From positions 1,302,001 through 1,366,000 of the forward strand of contig JASKOT010000001.1 in the NCBI GenBank assembly GCA_032158125.1: DNA of 64,000 nt. Direction: 5' to 3'. The notes beneath the pieces were generated by a model. It was not told the DNA's origin. It saw nothing but the letters and a program-made list of their open reading frames with translations, and ran no database searches. How positions within the stretch are numbered: the first letter of the stretch is position 1; each line of letters starts with the position of its first letter. Origin of the DNA: Papiliotrema nemorosa. Taxonomy: Eukaryota; Basidiomycota; Tremellomycetes; Tremellales; Rhynchogastremaceae. Shown here piece by piece: positions 43,397-54,717 of this stretch. The position numbers were made by a program, and so were the translations under genes.

Positions 43397-45909
43397 CTAC
43401 CACTTGATCTCGTGTATCAAGACAACTTTTGTCGCTTCCCCTTGCCATCCTCGATCCCCACTCGCCGTGATCAAGAATCTGCTGGTAGGGTCGACCACTG
43501 CAATCAGCACTCGTCCTCACAGCGCTTCGTTTTGCCACTTACACATTGAAGAGAGAGTACCACCGTGATGCCCCGCTATGATCTTGAAAGGTGGTCTACT
43601 ACTCTTTTTCCGGCCCATGTTCTCTTCCGGCGTGAAATACTCCTCGGTATTCCATAATCGGATATTGTCCTGACTTGCCGTAGCAATATGCCGTCCGTCC
43701 GGCAGGGCGACTATACAGCTTACTGAACCACTCTCATTGGGTGTTCTGAGCGTGCGAAGGAGGTTGGGGGCGGTGGAAGAAGAAGTACGTCGCACATCCC
43801 ATATGTCGATCGTACCGTTTCGTCTTCCGGCCAAAACTTGGGTGCCATTACCTGACCAACATGCCTATTATTAGCATTGAAATGGTGATCGGAGAGCTTG
43901 AAAATGTGGTCACTCACGGACATACACCATGGTGGAGCTTTGTCACCTGGAAGCAATCGACCGACTCCGGATTTGCCAGACTCGTAATCTGGCACACGGC
44001 GATCAATCAAGACCACTTGTCCGTCCATCGAACTCGTCAACATCACATCGTCCGAAAATGCTTTGTAGGTTGTCTTTGACAAAAGCGGTATACCGCTCGC
44101 TGCAGTCTTCGATGAGCTGGCAACAGGTTGTGGCAGGTTGAAGAGAGGTGTAGAGTTGCCAGATTGTGAGGTCGAAGGAGCCGCAGAAGGGAGGGCGGTA
44201 GGAGGTTCAGTCTTCACACTTTTCGGCATGCCAGGCAAGGCCAATCCCGAAGAGACCGGCTTGGGTTTAGGGGGTGTCATTGCTGGCGGAGCCATGTCGT
44301 TGATGTTGGTCACTGGCGTCTGCGCCGAGGTGCCAGCTCCCGAAGGAGGTACAGTCTCTCCCTCGGCATCTTCGTCGAACAGAGGGTCGAAAGGCGAGGC
44401 AGCGTCTGATCCAGCCATCTCGACGTCTCCCCCAGACGGCTTGCTTTCGTCCGATTCACCCGTCTGGTTGGCAGTTGTTGCGCCATCCGTGTCGCCCTCG
44501 CCAGGATTGGATGTCGCCAGTATGCCCTCCCCTGGGGCATCTGTGCCTGTCCTCAGATCAGATTCGGAACTAGGTGCAATGTTGATCGAGACTGCTGCTC
44601 CAATACCGTTCAGTCTTGCTTCTTCACCTTCGTCCTCGTCTCCGCGCAGGGTATCAGGCGAAGGAGTGGGCGTTATAGGCGCATAAGGCCTCAGCGATAG
44701 AGAGGATATCTGTGCCCCGTGTGTTGGATACTGTCGCACCGTCTGGCCGGTATTCAGATCCCACTCCCGGACCGTACCGTCCCATGATCCACTTAAGAAC
44801 CCCTTTTCGCTAGGAAGCAAAGTCATGGCAGATACCACACTCGTATGACCTTTGAGCGAGTGGACGAGCTGGCCTGGAGAATGTCGAAGGGTGTGAAGAT
44901 TGATAGGTCCCGACTGTCCGTCAGCGATGATTGATGCTATGAGCGCAGAAGCTATACCTGAGTGCCTGACAAGGCCCACAAACCATCCCCTTCCACAGCT
45001 AAACTGTACACCCCTTCTACCCGTTTCGATACCACTCCACCCTGTATCCCGTCGACTTCATTCGTCCACCATCCTCTAGGAACGCCACCTTTGGTCAAAC
45101 CTTCTCCTAACCCGACAAACGTCCTCTGTTGAGCAGTCATAAGTTGTCCTCCATTTACACTGGCCCAAAAGTCATACGCCCTTATATGTCCATCTGCACC
45201 GCCCGTCAAGAGGTACGAACAGCATGTCGTGCTTGCTAGTGAGTATACGGGGCAGGGAAGAGGGATGGCCACTATAGCTTCGATGGATAAAGAAGTCGGA
45301 GGGGAAGAGTAGGCTGGTACGAAGAGGTTCCGGCGGACGAGGTGGGGTGGGGCAGGTAAGGCTCGAGGGGATTTGTTCTTGGGACTATCGCGAGATGTAT
45401 GCGAGGATGCTGCGAGTCAGACACTGTAACGTCGAGCTAGGCTCACCCTCGTCTGCGTTCATATCGACGTCTTCGCCATCTGCTTCATCGTCGGAATTCC
45501 GTTCCTCGTCCTCATCGTCCTCGTCCTCATCCTCATTGTCATTGTCGTCCTCTGCATCAGGATCTGCTTCTGCGTCATCATCCTCATCCTCATCGTCTTC
45601 GTCCTCGTCATTCTCCCCTTCTGCATCGTCTTCTGCGTCGTCGTCTCCAGAGCCGTCTTCCTCATCATACCTAAATATATGTCAGTTTAGACCCAGTCAG
45701 GCGCACCGAGGCATACTCCATAGGCTCATCACCTGCATATCCATTTGCACGAGCATCTAAAGCATCCTGAAGGTTAGTGTGTGAACGAGCGTTCAAGTAC
45801 AAGTCGGGTTCAAAGCGAATAATCGGAAGGGTCTGAGGAAGAGCCATACCTCGTCTTCGTCGACTTCCTCCTCGAAATCATCTTCATCTTCCTCATCTTC
45901 ACTCCGCAT
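43397..45909 (-). CDS. SPT8: SAGA complex subunit Spt8 (WD40 protein)
   Basis: Transcription co-activator subunit that helps SAGA contact TBP, in the nucleus. The N-terminus is extremely acidic (MRSEDEEDEDDFEEEVDEDE from ATG at 45909, then D/E runs coded at 45450-45680). WD40 repeats follow: LLTGGADGHIRAYDFWASVN, LKGHTSVVSAMTLLP...GSWDGTVREWDLNTG, KAFSDDVMLTSSMDGQVVLI, VLAGRRNGTIDIWDVRRTSS, DGRHIATASQDNIRLWNTEE, and the closing block FKIIAGHHGGT...DPTSRFLITASGDRGW...HEIKW, which is typical of Spt8. A 130-residue Ser/Pro/acidic insert (SAGA-subunit-specific length variation) sits between repeats. Introns are short; stop TAG at 43397-43399. Confidence 0.9.
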
Positions 45910-46209
45910 GGTCCGACTCCAAGCACGTTGCAGATTTCTACCTTTCTAGTGCCTTCCACCGCGCGTCACTCCTCTTACAGGAGCGTGGGAGTTGTTGAGA
46001 GCTGGAGGAAAGAAAGTCGGAAGGGGGGGCAAGAGGGGACTCTTTAACTGTTCCGGAGCCGTGAAACCGGATACTTTGCTCGTCATCTCTCATCTCTCTT
46101 TTGACCCTCTCACCACTTCTCATTCGCAACAAACCCCCCTATCGTCCCCACTTGCATCGACCAATTCGGACTCGAAGGAGTACAGAAGATCTGGATTGGA
46201 TAGAGCACC
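45910..46209. promoter_or_regulatory. Divergent promoter between SPT8 and VMA8
   Basis: Exactly 300 bases separate the two start codons. C/T-rich tracts lie toward VMA8 (TCATCTCTCATCTCTCTTTT, about 46083-46102). No TATA box seen, as expected for housekeeping genes. Confidence 0.5.
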
Positions 46210-47307
46210 ATGTCAGGAACGGGTCCGAGGGAGTCCATCTTGTGCGTCTTTCGCCCACTGGATAAGGACCGTGTGACTGACCACGCGCCTTCCCATATCT
46301 CATCTCCCCCGCGGCATCCACGCTTCTCATTTCCTGCTATGGTTATAATCTGATCCAATATTCGTCTCTGTCAATGGCTATACCACTCCAGCCCCACGCG
46401 GATGAACCTCACGGTCACCAAGACTCGTCTTAAAGGAGCTCAAACGGGTCATTCGCTACTCGCCAAGAAACGTGATGCCCTTACAACTCGATTTCGGCAG
46501 ATTCTGAAGAAAGTCGACGAGGTGGGTTCATGTCCCTGTCTGATCGCTCCTATCCCGCAAGATCGGTGTGAGGTCGCGATACTCATGTCAGGCCAAACGA
46601 CTGATGGGTCGAGTGCTCCAACTCGCCTCCTTCTCTCTCGCCGAAGTCACCTACACCGCCGGAGACATCTCTTATCAAGTTCAAGAGAGCGTCAAAAAGG
46701 CTAGTTATACTGTTCAAGCCCGACAGGAGAATGTCAGTGGTGTTGTCTTGCCTGCTTTCGAAGGGGTCAGAAACAAGGAAGGAAGCGGTGAGCACCCGCG
46801 CTGCTGGTTTTGGGTATGTTGGTGCTAATCGCAGACTTCAACTTGACGGGTCTGAGTAGGGGTGGACAGCAAATCCAAAAGAGTCGAGATACATATGTCA
46901 AGGCTGTAGGAACGCTCGTCGAATTGGCATCTCTCCAGGTGAGCAAAAGTGTAGCTCGGATCGCAAGCTTACCCCAGACTGCATTCACAATCTTGGACGA
47001 AGTCATCAAGGCCACCAACAGACGTGTCAACGCCATTGAACATGTCATCATCCCTAAACTCGACAATACTATCAAGTATATCAACTCTGAACTGGACGAG
47101 ATGGATCGAGAAGAATTCTTCCGACTTAAAAAGGTTCAAGGGAAGAAGAAGAGAGATGCGGAAAAGGTCATGGCGGAGAGAAGTAAAGGTAACAAGGAGT
47201 TTGAACAAGGCGGTGGGAAAGTCAGTGGGGACGATGGTGTTGGAGGCGGGGCTGGTGGTGGTGGTGATTTGTTGGATGAAGGGAAGGACGAGGATGTGAT
47301 TTTCTAG
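46210..47307 (+). CDS. VMA8: V-type ATPase subunit D
   Basis: Central-stalk subunit D of the vacuolar proton pump. A tiny first exon (46210-46241, [11 protein letters not shown]) is joined over a 150-base intron to [20 protein letters not shown] and [15 protein letters not shown]; the codon for Phe is split TT/C. The family reads VFPTRM at this place, which supports the exon and shows that the ATG at 46402 is internal. Then [60 protein letters not shown], and the [20 protein letters not shown] signature and [20 protein letters not shown]. The C-terminal Gly/Asp tail is variable in the family. Confidence 0.95.
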
Positions 47308-47717
47308 GTGAGCCTGTGATGGTGAAAGCGCTGATGATCAAGTTGTTCGGCCGTGTTCTATGCATATTTCTCCCTTGATACAGCTCCAGTCCTCATCAGC
47401 GCGACTGAGCAAATCAGTAACGCAGATCTACTCACAGCCGTCATGTGTTTGAATCGTCTGGCAACCTTTCGACAGCTTCTCCACCTCAATCGCTGTGGCC
47501 TCCTTTCTTATCGTGATTAGTGTCAAGCTCAAACGTGCGATAGACTAGTCAATCTTTTGGCTCAAGGCTCCTAGTCGACTGATGAAGGATCGATTCTCTC
47601 TCGAAGATCTCTTGAGAACATTAAGTATAAAATCGCGGTCGCCAACTCAATCCTGCAGCTTTCATATATTTACTGACACAATCTGGCCATAATTCTCGGA
47701 GATCACATCACTTCACA
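47308..47717 (+). promoter_or_regulatory. TATA promoter of second PP2C gene
   Basis: 410 bases. GAAGGATCGATT at 47584-47595 resembles the AAAGGATCGAT element of the small orphan genes, and a TATA box AGTATAAAAT lies at 47624-47633, about 90 bases before the ATG at 47718. Confidence 0.5.
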
Positions 47718-49555
47718 ATGGTACAGCAGACCCACCCCATCTCCAGCCAAGCGGGAATGATCATTCACACTGGGACAAACGACGCCGAGGCGGGTCATAT
47801 GCAAGACGTACCAGTACAAGGATTCACCTGGACGTGGTATTACGGACCGTTCGGCCTCGATGATCCCAGAAGTTCTACTCATCTGCTACTCTCGGCTGAA
47901 AAAGCTGATGCCAAGCTGATCAAGCGAGAACTCGTCGCATTGATCGGACGAACCGGCAATCCAATCGTGACTGTGCATGCAAATTATCTTCCTACCCAAG
48001 GCGAGGGTGAAGATCGAATGGCGGTCGACCTCGTCAAGTGGAAAGATGTCTTGAGACTTCGAAGGACTCAAGATCAGTCTTTATGGGATGTTTGGGCGGA
48101 TATCAAGATACCTCTTGAACACACCGAGAGGGGGAACGACGATCTGATGTTTGTCTCTGTCTTTGATGGACACGGCGGCTCACCTGCTGTGGCTGAACTG
48201 GCGAGGAGGACTTTCAACGCATGCCTCGCTTGGGCTCTAGCGGGAGTGCCCCAGGTAGACGGGAAGACTAAAGCTGAGGACATGATCAGGACCATATCCC
48301 TCGCGTGAGTTATCCATTACTCGACCGGATAATCTCTGACGAAGGATAGGTTTCGTGCATGGGATAAAGACGTTTTGAACGCTCCATTACACTTCTTGAA
48401 CGGGAACATCGCCGTACCACCCAATCCAATCCTCCAAGGTTTCCCCAATCCCTCGCTTGCCGTTCTGGCGGATACTGCCGTTCGGGGATGTTGCGCCTTG
48501 AACGCCGTGGTTGACGTCAAAGGTGGGAAGCTGTATGTGAGCCATATGGGCGATTCGAGGGCTGTCCTGGGGTCTTTTGACAGGGTGCATGAGAAGTGGG
48601 TCTGTGATGTCTTGACGGCGGACCATAGAGGTGATGATCCTGCAGAGGCAGAGAGGTATGTCTTGCTATAGATGGTACGGGACATACAGGCGATATGACT
48701 GATGTTCAGAGTGAGAGCTGCGCATCCGGATGAGAGCGACGTGGTGATGCTTGATCAAGGTCATGGGGTCAGAGTACTTGGATCAAGACAACCTACCAGG
48801 ACACTCGCAGGATCGACGTATAATCACAGTCTCGAGGAATCAGCCAGGTGAGAGTCGCATTCCGCAAACAGATTTCAATTGACGTCGGTCTCATTTTCAG
48901 GTTGGAGAAAGTGCTGGACGCGAAACGGATGAAGACTGATCATCCTGTCAGAACTCCGCCGTACAAGATCGACTATCCCGACATAGCTGTACGTGATCTC
49001 ATCCCGAGAGACGGGACGCAGCTGCGATTCCTCATCTTTGGCACGGATGGGCGTGAGTGACTTATCTTTTCATCATGCAAAGTGCACAAGGACTGATATG
49101 TAGTGTGGGACAGAATCACTTCTGAAGAGGCTTGCTTGCTCGTCGCGGCGCACAGGCAACACCCTCATCATTCCAACATCCCCAAATCGTTTCTACCCTC
49201 TCTATTCCCATTACGCCCGCCCAGTATTCCTCGACCTTACCCAGCACAGGCTGTCCCCGGGGCTAGAGGTACGATCGAAGGAGAATGGGTGTTTATGGAT
49301 GATAATGCCGCTACGCACTTGATTCGTAACGGACTCGGGAGTCGAGGGTGGTGTGAGGACACTAGGAGAAGGGTGTTGAGTATGGAGGGAGGGTTTGTCA
49401 AGACTCAGAGGGATGATACGACCGCTGTGTGAGTGCATCTTGGCTGAGATGGAGCTCAGTGAGGCGGATAGCTGATGCGCAGAGTGGTATTCTTCGATGA
49501 GAATGGGCAAATATCGAATCAGAGGGCCAATGTGGATCTGTCCGGATTCATGTGA
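47718..49555 (+). CDS. PP2C-type protein phosphatase, second pyruvate dehydrogenase phosphatase-like gene
   Basis: Six exons give a full PP2C: DDLMFVSVFDGHGGSPAVAE (metal-binding DGHGG), RGCCALNAVVDVKGGKLYVS, HMGDSRAVLGSF, LTADHRGDDPAEAERVRAAH, FLIFGTDGLWDRITSEEACL (split C/TG over an intron), QRDDTTAVVVFFDENG. The long loop between DHRGDDP and the TDG motif and the WVFMDDNAATHLIRNGLG region fit the PDP/Ptc5 group. A ~140-residue N-terminal part (MVQQTHPISSQAGM...) precedes the catalytic domain and has no obvious presequence, so a mitochondrial role is unproven. The last exon (49484-49555) ends NVDLSGFM. TATA box and AAGGATCGAT element upstream. Confidence 0.85.
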
Positions 49556-50531
49556 CGCGGCAGACGGTGAAGGACTTCTACTTGGCACGAGACGACCCTG
49601 CAGACGGGTATTACAGCGCATAATGACCGAGATTAATCTTGTAGACTTGTTGCTCGAGTCAGTATGGATGTGCCGGCTCGATGCGTATGACGAAGCCACC
49701 TTCTCACCACGTATGGCATGCAAGTTGCAGGCTCTACCAAGAAGTGTCATGCGGGGAGTAGATTGCTTTCGGGAAGCCGACCCTATTCATGCGGCAGTTG
49801 AGGGGACATCCATCTGAAACACCTGAAACATTTGAAACGCTCTCTCGATTCCATCCGCATCCCTTCTCTGTGTATATGTGATCGTCTGCTCCGTGTCACC
49901 CACTATGCATCAACACACAGCCTTGTTATCACCCTCAAAAGCCTCACTCCACGAGCACATCGATCACATAATGGGATACTTGAAAGCCGATGCAGGGAAG
50001 TTCCCAGGGGGTGAATGACAACACGAGGATGGGGTGTGGTGATGGTATCTATCCCTTGTCCCCTCCTATTTGCACACGACCACACCTTGGCCTCGTGTTT
50101 GCTTGACATGCTCTCAGGCAACCAATTTCGCTTTACCTGCTTGCATACACTACTCACCCACACAAGCGGTCGTTTTTGCTTTCTACCTAACCCACCAATC
50201 CGGCCTGTCTCACTACCCTCTCCCCTCCCGAAATCGGCAAACTTCAAGACTCGATCAACACAACCACAACGTCAGCCTTACAAGAACGCGTCGATATCCT
50301 GAGATATCAACATGCCATCCATCTTGTCGTTATTCTTACCATCATATCAACGTATTCGACGTGAAAAGGCGCATCAACATCAACGGGGACTAGGAGAGAC
50401 ATTCTTTGTTCATTCAACGAAGAGTGAGGTTTTCTTGAGCAAATATAGGTTTAGCTCTTCATCAGATCAGGTGCGTCTGTCATAATCTCACGCGTTTTAT
50501 ACTCGGAGAGGTCGTTGATGTGCAGCACAAT
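49556..50531 (+). promoter_or_regulatory. Upstream region of disordered orphan gene
   Basis: 976 bases: 3' UTR of the PP2C, then a C/T/A-rich leader (about 50100-50340). CGTTTTATACTCGG at about 50492 is a weak TATA candidate, too close to the ATG to serve as the main one. Short ORFs on both strands are not supported. Confidence 0.35.
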
Positions 50532-52652
50532 ATGGGTCAAGCGCATCCTAAAGCCACGGCGGTAGGCCTAGAGGTTTCACCTTCAACCGGACCCGATCCG
50601 ACCATCTTTCGGCCACAACATATCACTCACTCTTCACTCCCACCCCTTCCTGATCCACCTCATTCTGCACCTATGGTCATCCAGCGAACTGACGAGACGT
50701 ATTCTCGACTGGATTATACCCCTACAGGACTGCCAAAACCATCGTCCGGCAGAACGCTTGGGAAGTCCAGGAACCTCGCTAGAAAGTTGTCCCTAAAAGC
50801 CAAGGAGTCATTGGGTACCGACGGACGAGGTAGCGTAGGGGAGAAGATGAAGCTGTTTGAGGGTATGGTACAGGCTGCAGAAGCGAGAAAAGGTTTGGAT
50901 GTATCTACGGACAATGGCGGGAGGACGAAAGATTCTGCTTCAACATCCAAGCCAAACTATCCCTTCATGGAGGACGACCTGATCCGATACCAGCCTCCAT
51001 TCTCGGCTCTTATCACTGCTACGCCGATACCCTTCCCAAGCGAACCGATCACTCCTGGACACCCTGGTCGACCGACACACCACCGACGATCTTCCTCCAA
51101 CTCTGTCAAATCCGGTAAAGCGTCCATCAAATCTTCCAAACGAGCCGAGAGGGAATGGAGAGCTAGAGTCGCGGCTCTCGCACATCCTCCTCCACCTCAA
51201 CCCAGTTCCAAAAAAAGTCGTGGTCCTCTTCCACCCCGACGTACCCCTGCGGCCCGCAGACCTGATATATCCATCACCTCGACCGATTCTCCCGCTTCCG
51301 ACGCGCTCGTAACTCCACCCCATGGGAGCGGAACAGCCGCCAAGTCATTCATCTCCAATCGATCATTTGAGACTCTGGGTCATTATGCCAATTTATCACC
51401 TACGTTCGGCAGAGACACTTTGGTTACAGATGTTGAGAGAGAGAGAAAAGTGTCGGTACCTCATTCGGTGGTTTCCTCCTTCTACTTTGACCCAGTGGGC
51501 GGTTCAAGAGTATCCACTCGACCTTCTTCTTTCGCCGCGAGTCACTTGTTGGGTACCATCCCGGCTGACCATGCGTCACCATTGCGACATTTCACCGTCG
51601 TTCCCGATGACCTCGGGACAGACGAGGAGGACGATGAGATAGGCGACATGGCTACCCCCACCGAAGAACGAATCAGGAAAGCCTCTTTGCCGCCTTTTGA
51701 GAGTTTTCGCTTGTCCCCCGTGACTGTCACTTCACCTATGATCATGCCTGCCTCGCTCCCAGGAACGACCACGAAAGCTCGAAAGGTGTATCAAACTAAA
51801 CGAGCTAGCGCGCCTCCCGAGAGGGTTGGCAATTTATCGCCCCTTTTGCCCTTACCAAACGTCGAGCTTCAGGTCAATATCACCAAAGACGCAGAGAGTC
51901 GATATCACGCTTCACCACCTGGGAACGGTAGGCGAGCACGTAACTCAGCTCCGCCATTGTCTTCGTCAGCAGACATGGCGCCCAGCTCCGCTCAAACTGC
52001 TCGAAATGAGTCATCGTCCATCGAGGCTCCGCCTTTGCCGATGATGCCCATAGCTACGCCTCTTCAGGCTCGAACGGCCAAGGCAACTGTACCTGGTACA
52101 CCCCTCAGCCCCACCACTGCTTTCTTGATGACCGCCCCGATCGACTCGATCGACGTGACCAAGTTCATGTGTGCACCCTCCAACACTGCCTCGCCTGAAC
52201 AAAGTCGGATCGCCCATCCGTACTCTACGGTTCCTGTAGCGATCGACTCGCCCCGTCCTCCCACACCCCCGATGAAGATCGCTCGACCGTCTCTTGCGCA
52301 GGGTGAGTACCCACAACCAGACCAACCCGCTTCAGCCACGGTCGCATCTCTCGAAGCTGCCATGACGTCGTTCGATCCGTTTACCGCACCGCATAAGGCT
52401 AAATCAATCAAGAAACCTCCTCCCCGCCACGATGTCCGTCCGTCAGTCTTGCAGCCTTGTAAGACTCAACCTAGAGCCATGGCTCTTGGTTCGGGCGTCG
52501 ACAGCGCACGTGCAGATCTCGAAAGGCAGAGGGAAAAGCTGAAGAGGATGGGAGTGGATCTGACTCCGGGGATGGAAGATGGCAACAGACCGCCCAAGAG
52601 TGGATTGCCGAAAGTTGACCTGGAAAGATGGCTGATTGCGACTGCGAGGTGA
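50532..52652 (+). CDS. Orphan disordered protein, 706 aa, intronless
   Basis: Single frame from ATG (context cacaATGgg; a longer frame begins only with GTG) to TGA. Ser/Pro/Thr/Arg rich throughout, with short conserved-looking islands: KSRNLARKLSLKAKESLG, KMKLFEGMVQAAEARKGLD, SKRAEREWRARVAALAHPPP and the C-terminal DLERQREKLKRMGVDLTPGM and PKVDLERWLIATAR. It looks like a scaffold or cell-polarity type protein with proline-rich SH3-binding candidates (PLPPRRTPAARRP). MGQAH at the start could be myristoylated (inference). No known domain. Confidence 0.65.
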   Translation: MGQAHPKATAVGLEVSPSTGPDPTIFRPQHITHSSLPPLPDPPHSAPMVIQRTDETYSRLDYTPTGLPKPSSGRTLGKSRNLARKLSLKAKESLGTDGRGSVGEKMKLFEGMVQAAEARKGLDVSTDNGGRTKDSASTSKPNYPFMEDDLIRYQPPFSALITATPIPFPSEPITPGHPGRPTHHRRSSSNSVKSGKASIKSSKRAEREWRARVAALAHPPPPQPSSKKSRGPLPPRRTPAARRPDISITSTDSPASDALVTPPHGSGTAAKSFISNRSFETLGHYANLSPTFGRDTLVTDVERERKVSVPHSVVSSFYFDPVGGSRVSTRPSSFAASHLLGTIPADHASPLRHFTVVPDDLGTDEEDDEIGDMATPTEERIRKASLPPFESFRLSPVTVTSPMIMPASLPGTTTKARKVYQTKRASAPPERVGNLSPLLPLPNVELQVNITKDAESRYHASPPGNGRRARNSAPPLSSSADMAPSSAQTARNESSSIEAPPLPMMPIATPLQARTAKATVPGTPLSPTTAFLMTAPIDSIDVTKFMCAPSNTASPEQSRIAHPYSTVPVAIDSPRPPTPPMKIARPSLAQGEYPQPDQPASATVASLEAAMTSFDPFTAPHKAKSIKKPPPRHDVRPSVLQPCKTQPRAMALGSGVDSARADLERQREKLKRMGVDLTPGMEDGNRPPKSGLPKVDLERWLIATAR

Positions 52653-52908
52653 GCGGGTGTATGCTGTATTGCATGATGAACGTCTCTTTGTATAGAGTCT
52701 ATAGCCATCCCATGCATCATGTATAGTCTCTGGACTGATAAGATGAGTGAGTGAGGGGGGTGGGGTGGGGGTTATATTCCCGACCATGTGGCACTTTTTA
52801 GGGACGGGCAATGGTGACGAAGTGGTGAATGATGGAAACAACGCTTTACACATTCAAAACACCACTCTTCCAAGCATCAAACCCACCCACCCTTCTCAAT
52901 TAATCAAC

Positions 52909-53928
52909 ATGGGCGGAGCAGGTGAGTAGAGCATCACGACATGAGAACACCCCTTGGAATCCTATGTGGAATGGGCGGCTGATGAGCAGGATGGCTTTTC
53001 CTCTTCGCGGTCCTTATGGCCGCGGTACTACTCTTCACCATGGTCTTCTTTGTGCGTCCACTCTTTGGGTGCGAGTATACGGCTGACGGGTGTAGATCAT
53101 CATGTTCTCAGATCTGGAGTGCGGTACGTGGACCGGTCGACTCTGAAGGGAAGCGACTGACGGGGTAGATTATATCAACCCAATTGACTTGTGTAACAAG
53201 TTGAACCAAGTGAGTGGGCTCTCTGTTACTTTGACCCTTTATCATGGCGTGATCTGGGCCTCGAGGATGGACATCGGGATCGCTCAAACATGGCTCGAGA
53301 TGAAAAGCATTAGCAGGCGGAGATTGCAGGCGGAAGGACATTATGATGGCCGGGGTTTGCATTTAGTCGTCCTGGACGACTTCCGGCTCTATCTCCTGTA
53401 GATTTGCTCCGGACCTTCGTTTGAAACAAGCCGCCCACGCTTCAACCCAGTATACAGGCTCGAGCCGCATGACCTTCTTCGCCCTCGCCCTCTGACTACC
53501 TTGACCGCCGTACTGACCTGCAGTTCGTCTTGCCCGAGATGATCGCCCACGCCTTCTTGACACTCTGTTTCCTTCTCTCTGGACAATGGCTCGCGTTTCT
53601 CCTTAACGCGCCATTGGTGGGATACAACGTCAACAAGTGAGTTCCAAATCTCAATTCGATCGCATCCACACCCTTTCCTCGGTCTCCTTGTCACGCGACA
53701 TCACGTCATGTGGGGGAAGTAGCTGACGGAGCAGAATCATGTCGAAGAACCACATGTACGACGCCACAGAGATCTTCAGGACACTCTCGGGACACAAGAA
53801 GGAGAGTTTTATCAAACTGGGTTTCTACCTTGTTTCATTCTTCTACTACCTCTACCGGTGCGTTTCATCCGATTCCATTTGAAGTCTAGCTGACGAATAG
53901 AATGATCCTGGCTCTCATCTCCGGTTAG
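52909..53928 (+). CDS. ERV14: ER cargo receptor Erv14 (cornichon family)
   Basis: COPII-vesicle cargo receptor in the ER membrane. Seven exons give [115 protein letters not shown] and the end LALISG. Three membrane helices and the [16 protein letters not shown] block are diagnostic. The first exon is only 16 bases. The intron between NQ and FVLPEM (53210-53523, 314 bases) is much longer than any other clear intron in the window. Confidence 0.95.
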
Positions 53929-54717
53929 TCTGCGCTTGTTGTTCCCGCCGAATCAGGTCGCTAATAATCTAGAGAGCGATTGAGTGGATGCTGGCGGACG
54001 CAGATGGGGCGTGGGGGTAGGACTGAGGGAGGTCAGAGGCAGAGAAGAGGTAGGGAATTGGATGGTTCACCATGCCGGAATGGACTTTCGGTGATTGATC
54101 TCGGACCAGCTTGGTGAACCGAGCGGACAATGAAGGTGGACGATGGGAGGGTGAAGGAATGAAGGAAAATCACGATGAACAGTCTGAATCCTTTACGACT
54201 TTCTGGCTTGAGCAGACGACGAATAGACTGAGCGGAGAGGGATCTGGAGTGGAGAAGGGAGCGGGCCGGGGAGGTGCAAGATTTGTCGATGTTTCGATCG
54301 AGCTCCGTTTCCGACTATACACATAATGCATGACTGAAAGAAGACTGCCGAAAGGGGAGAGTGTACCAGGGGTGAGCTAGGCTTCAGGTGATAACGTCGG
54401 AGGTGGAGTGAAGCGATTGACGACCCGACTTCGCCTGCCGTCGTCTTGCTGTCGCGGTATTCCTGCTGTGTTCCCTTGATATCACACTCTGACCCTGATC
54501 ACTTGTGCTCCTGCTCCGTTCATGCCGTCTGAGGCCGTCGACGGGTCATCTAACCGTCCATACTGTTCGCCGGCGTCGGTCAAATCCGATCAATCGAGAT
54601 AGGCCGTTCGAGACGTATTAGACACCGGTCACATCATTCACATCGGTTCTAGTTCTATAAGGTCATCTTTCTCTCTCCCTGTTGTCCTTCTAAATCTTCA
54701 AGGACAGACACAACAAG
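53929..54717 (+). promoter_or_regulatory. Upstream region of FAD oxidoreductase gene
   Basis: 789 bases. GA-rich first half (54000-54370) with an open but unsupported frame at 54111-54326; the second half is the leader. No clear TATA box. Confidence 0.35.

Noticed and set aside
45450..45680. CTC/CAT-rich tract as a microsatellite
   Set aside because: It is the antisense of the acidic D/E run of Spt8, so a coding low-complexity region.
46402..46404. ATG at 46402 as VMA8 start
   Set aside because: The family has conserved residues before this Met; an upstream mini-exon at 46210 supplies them in frame.
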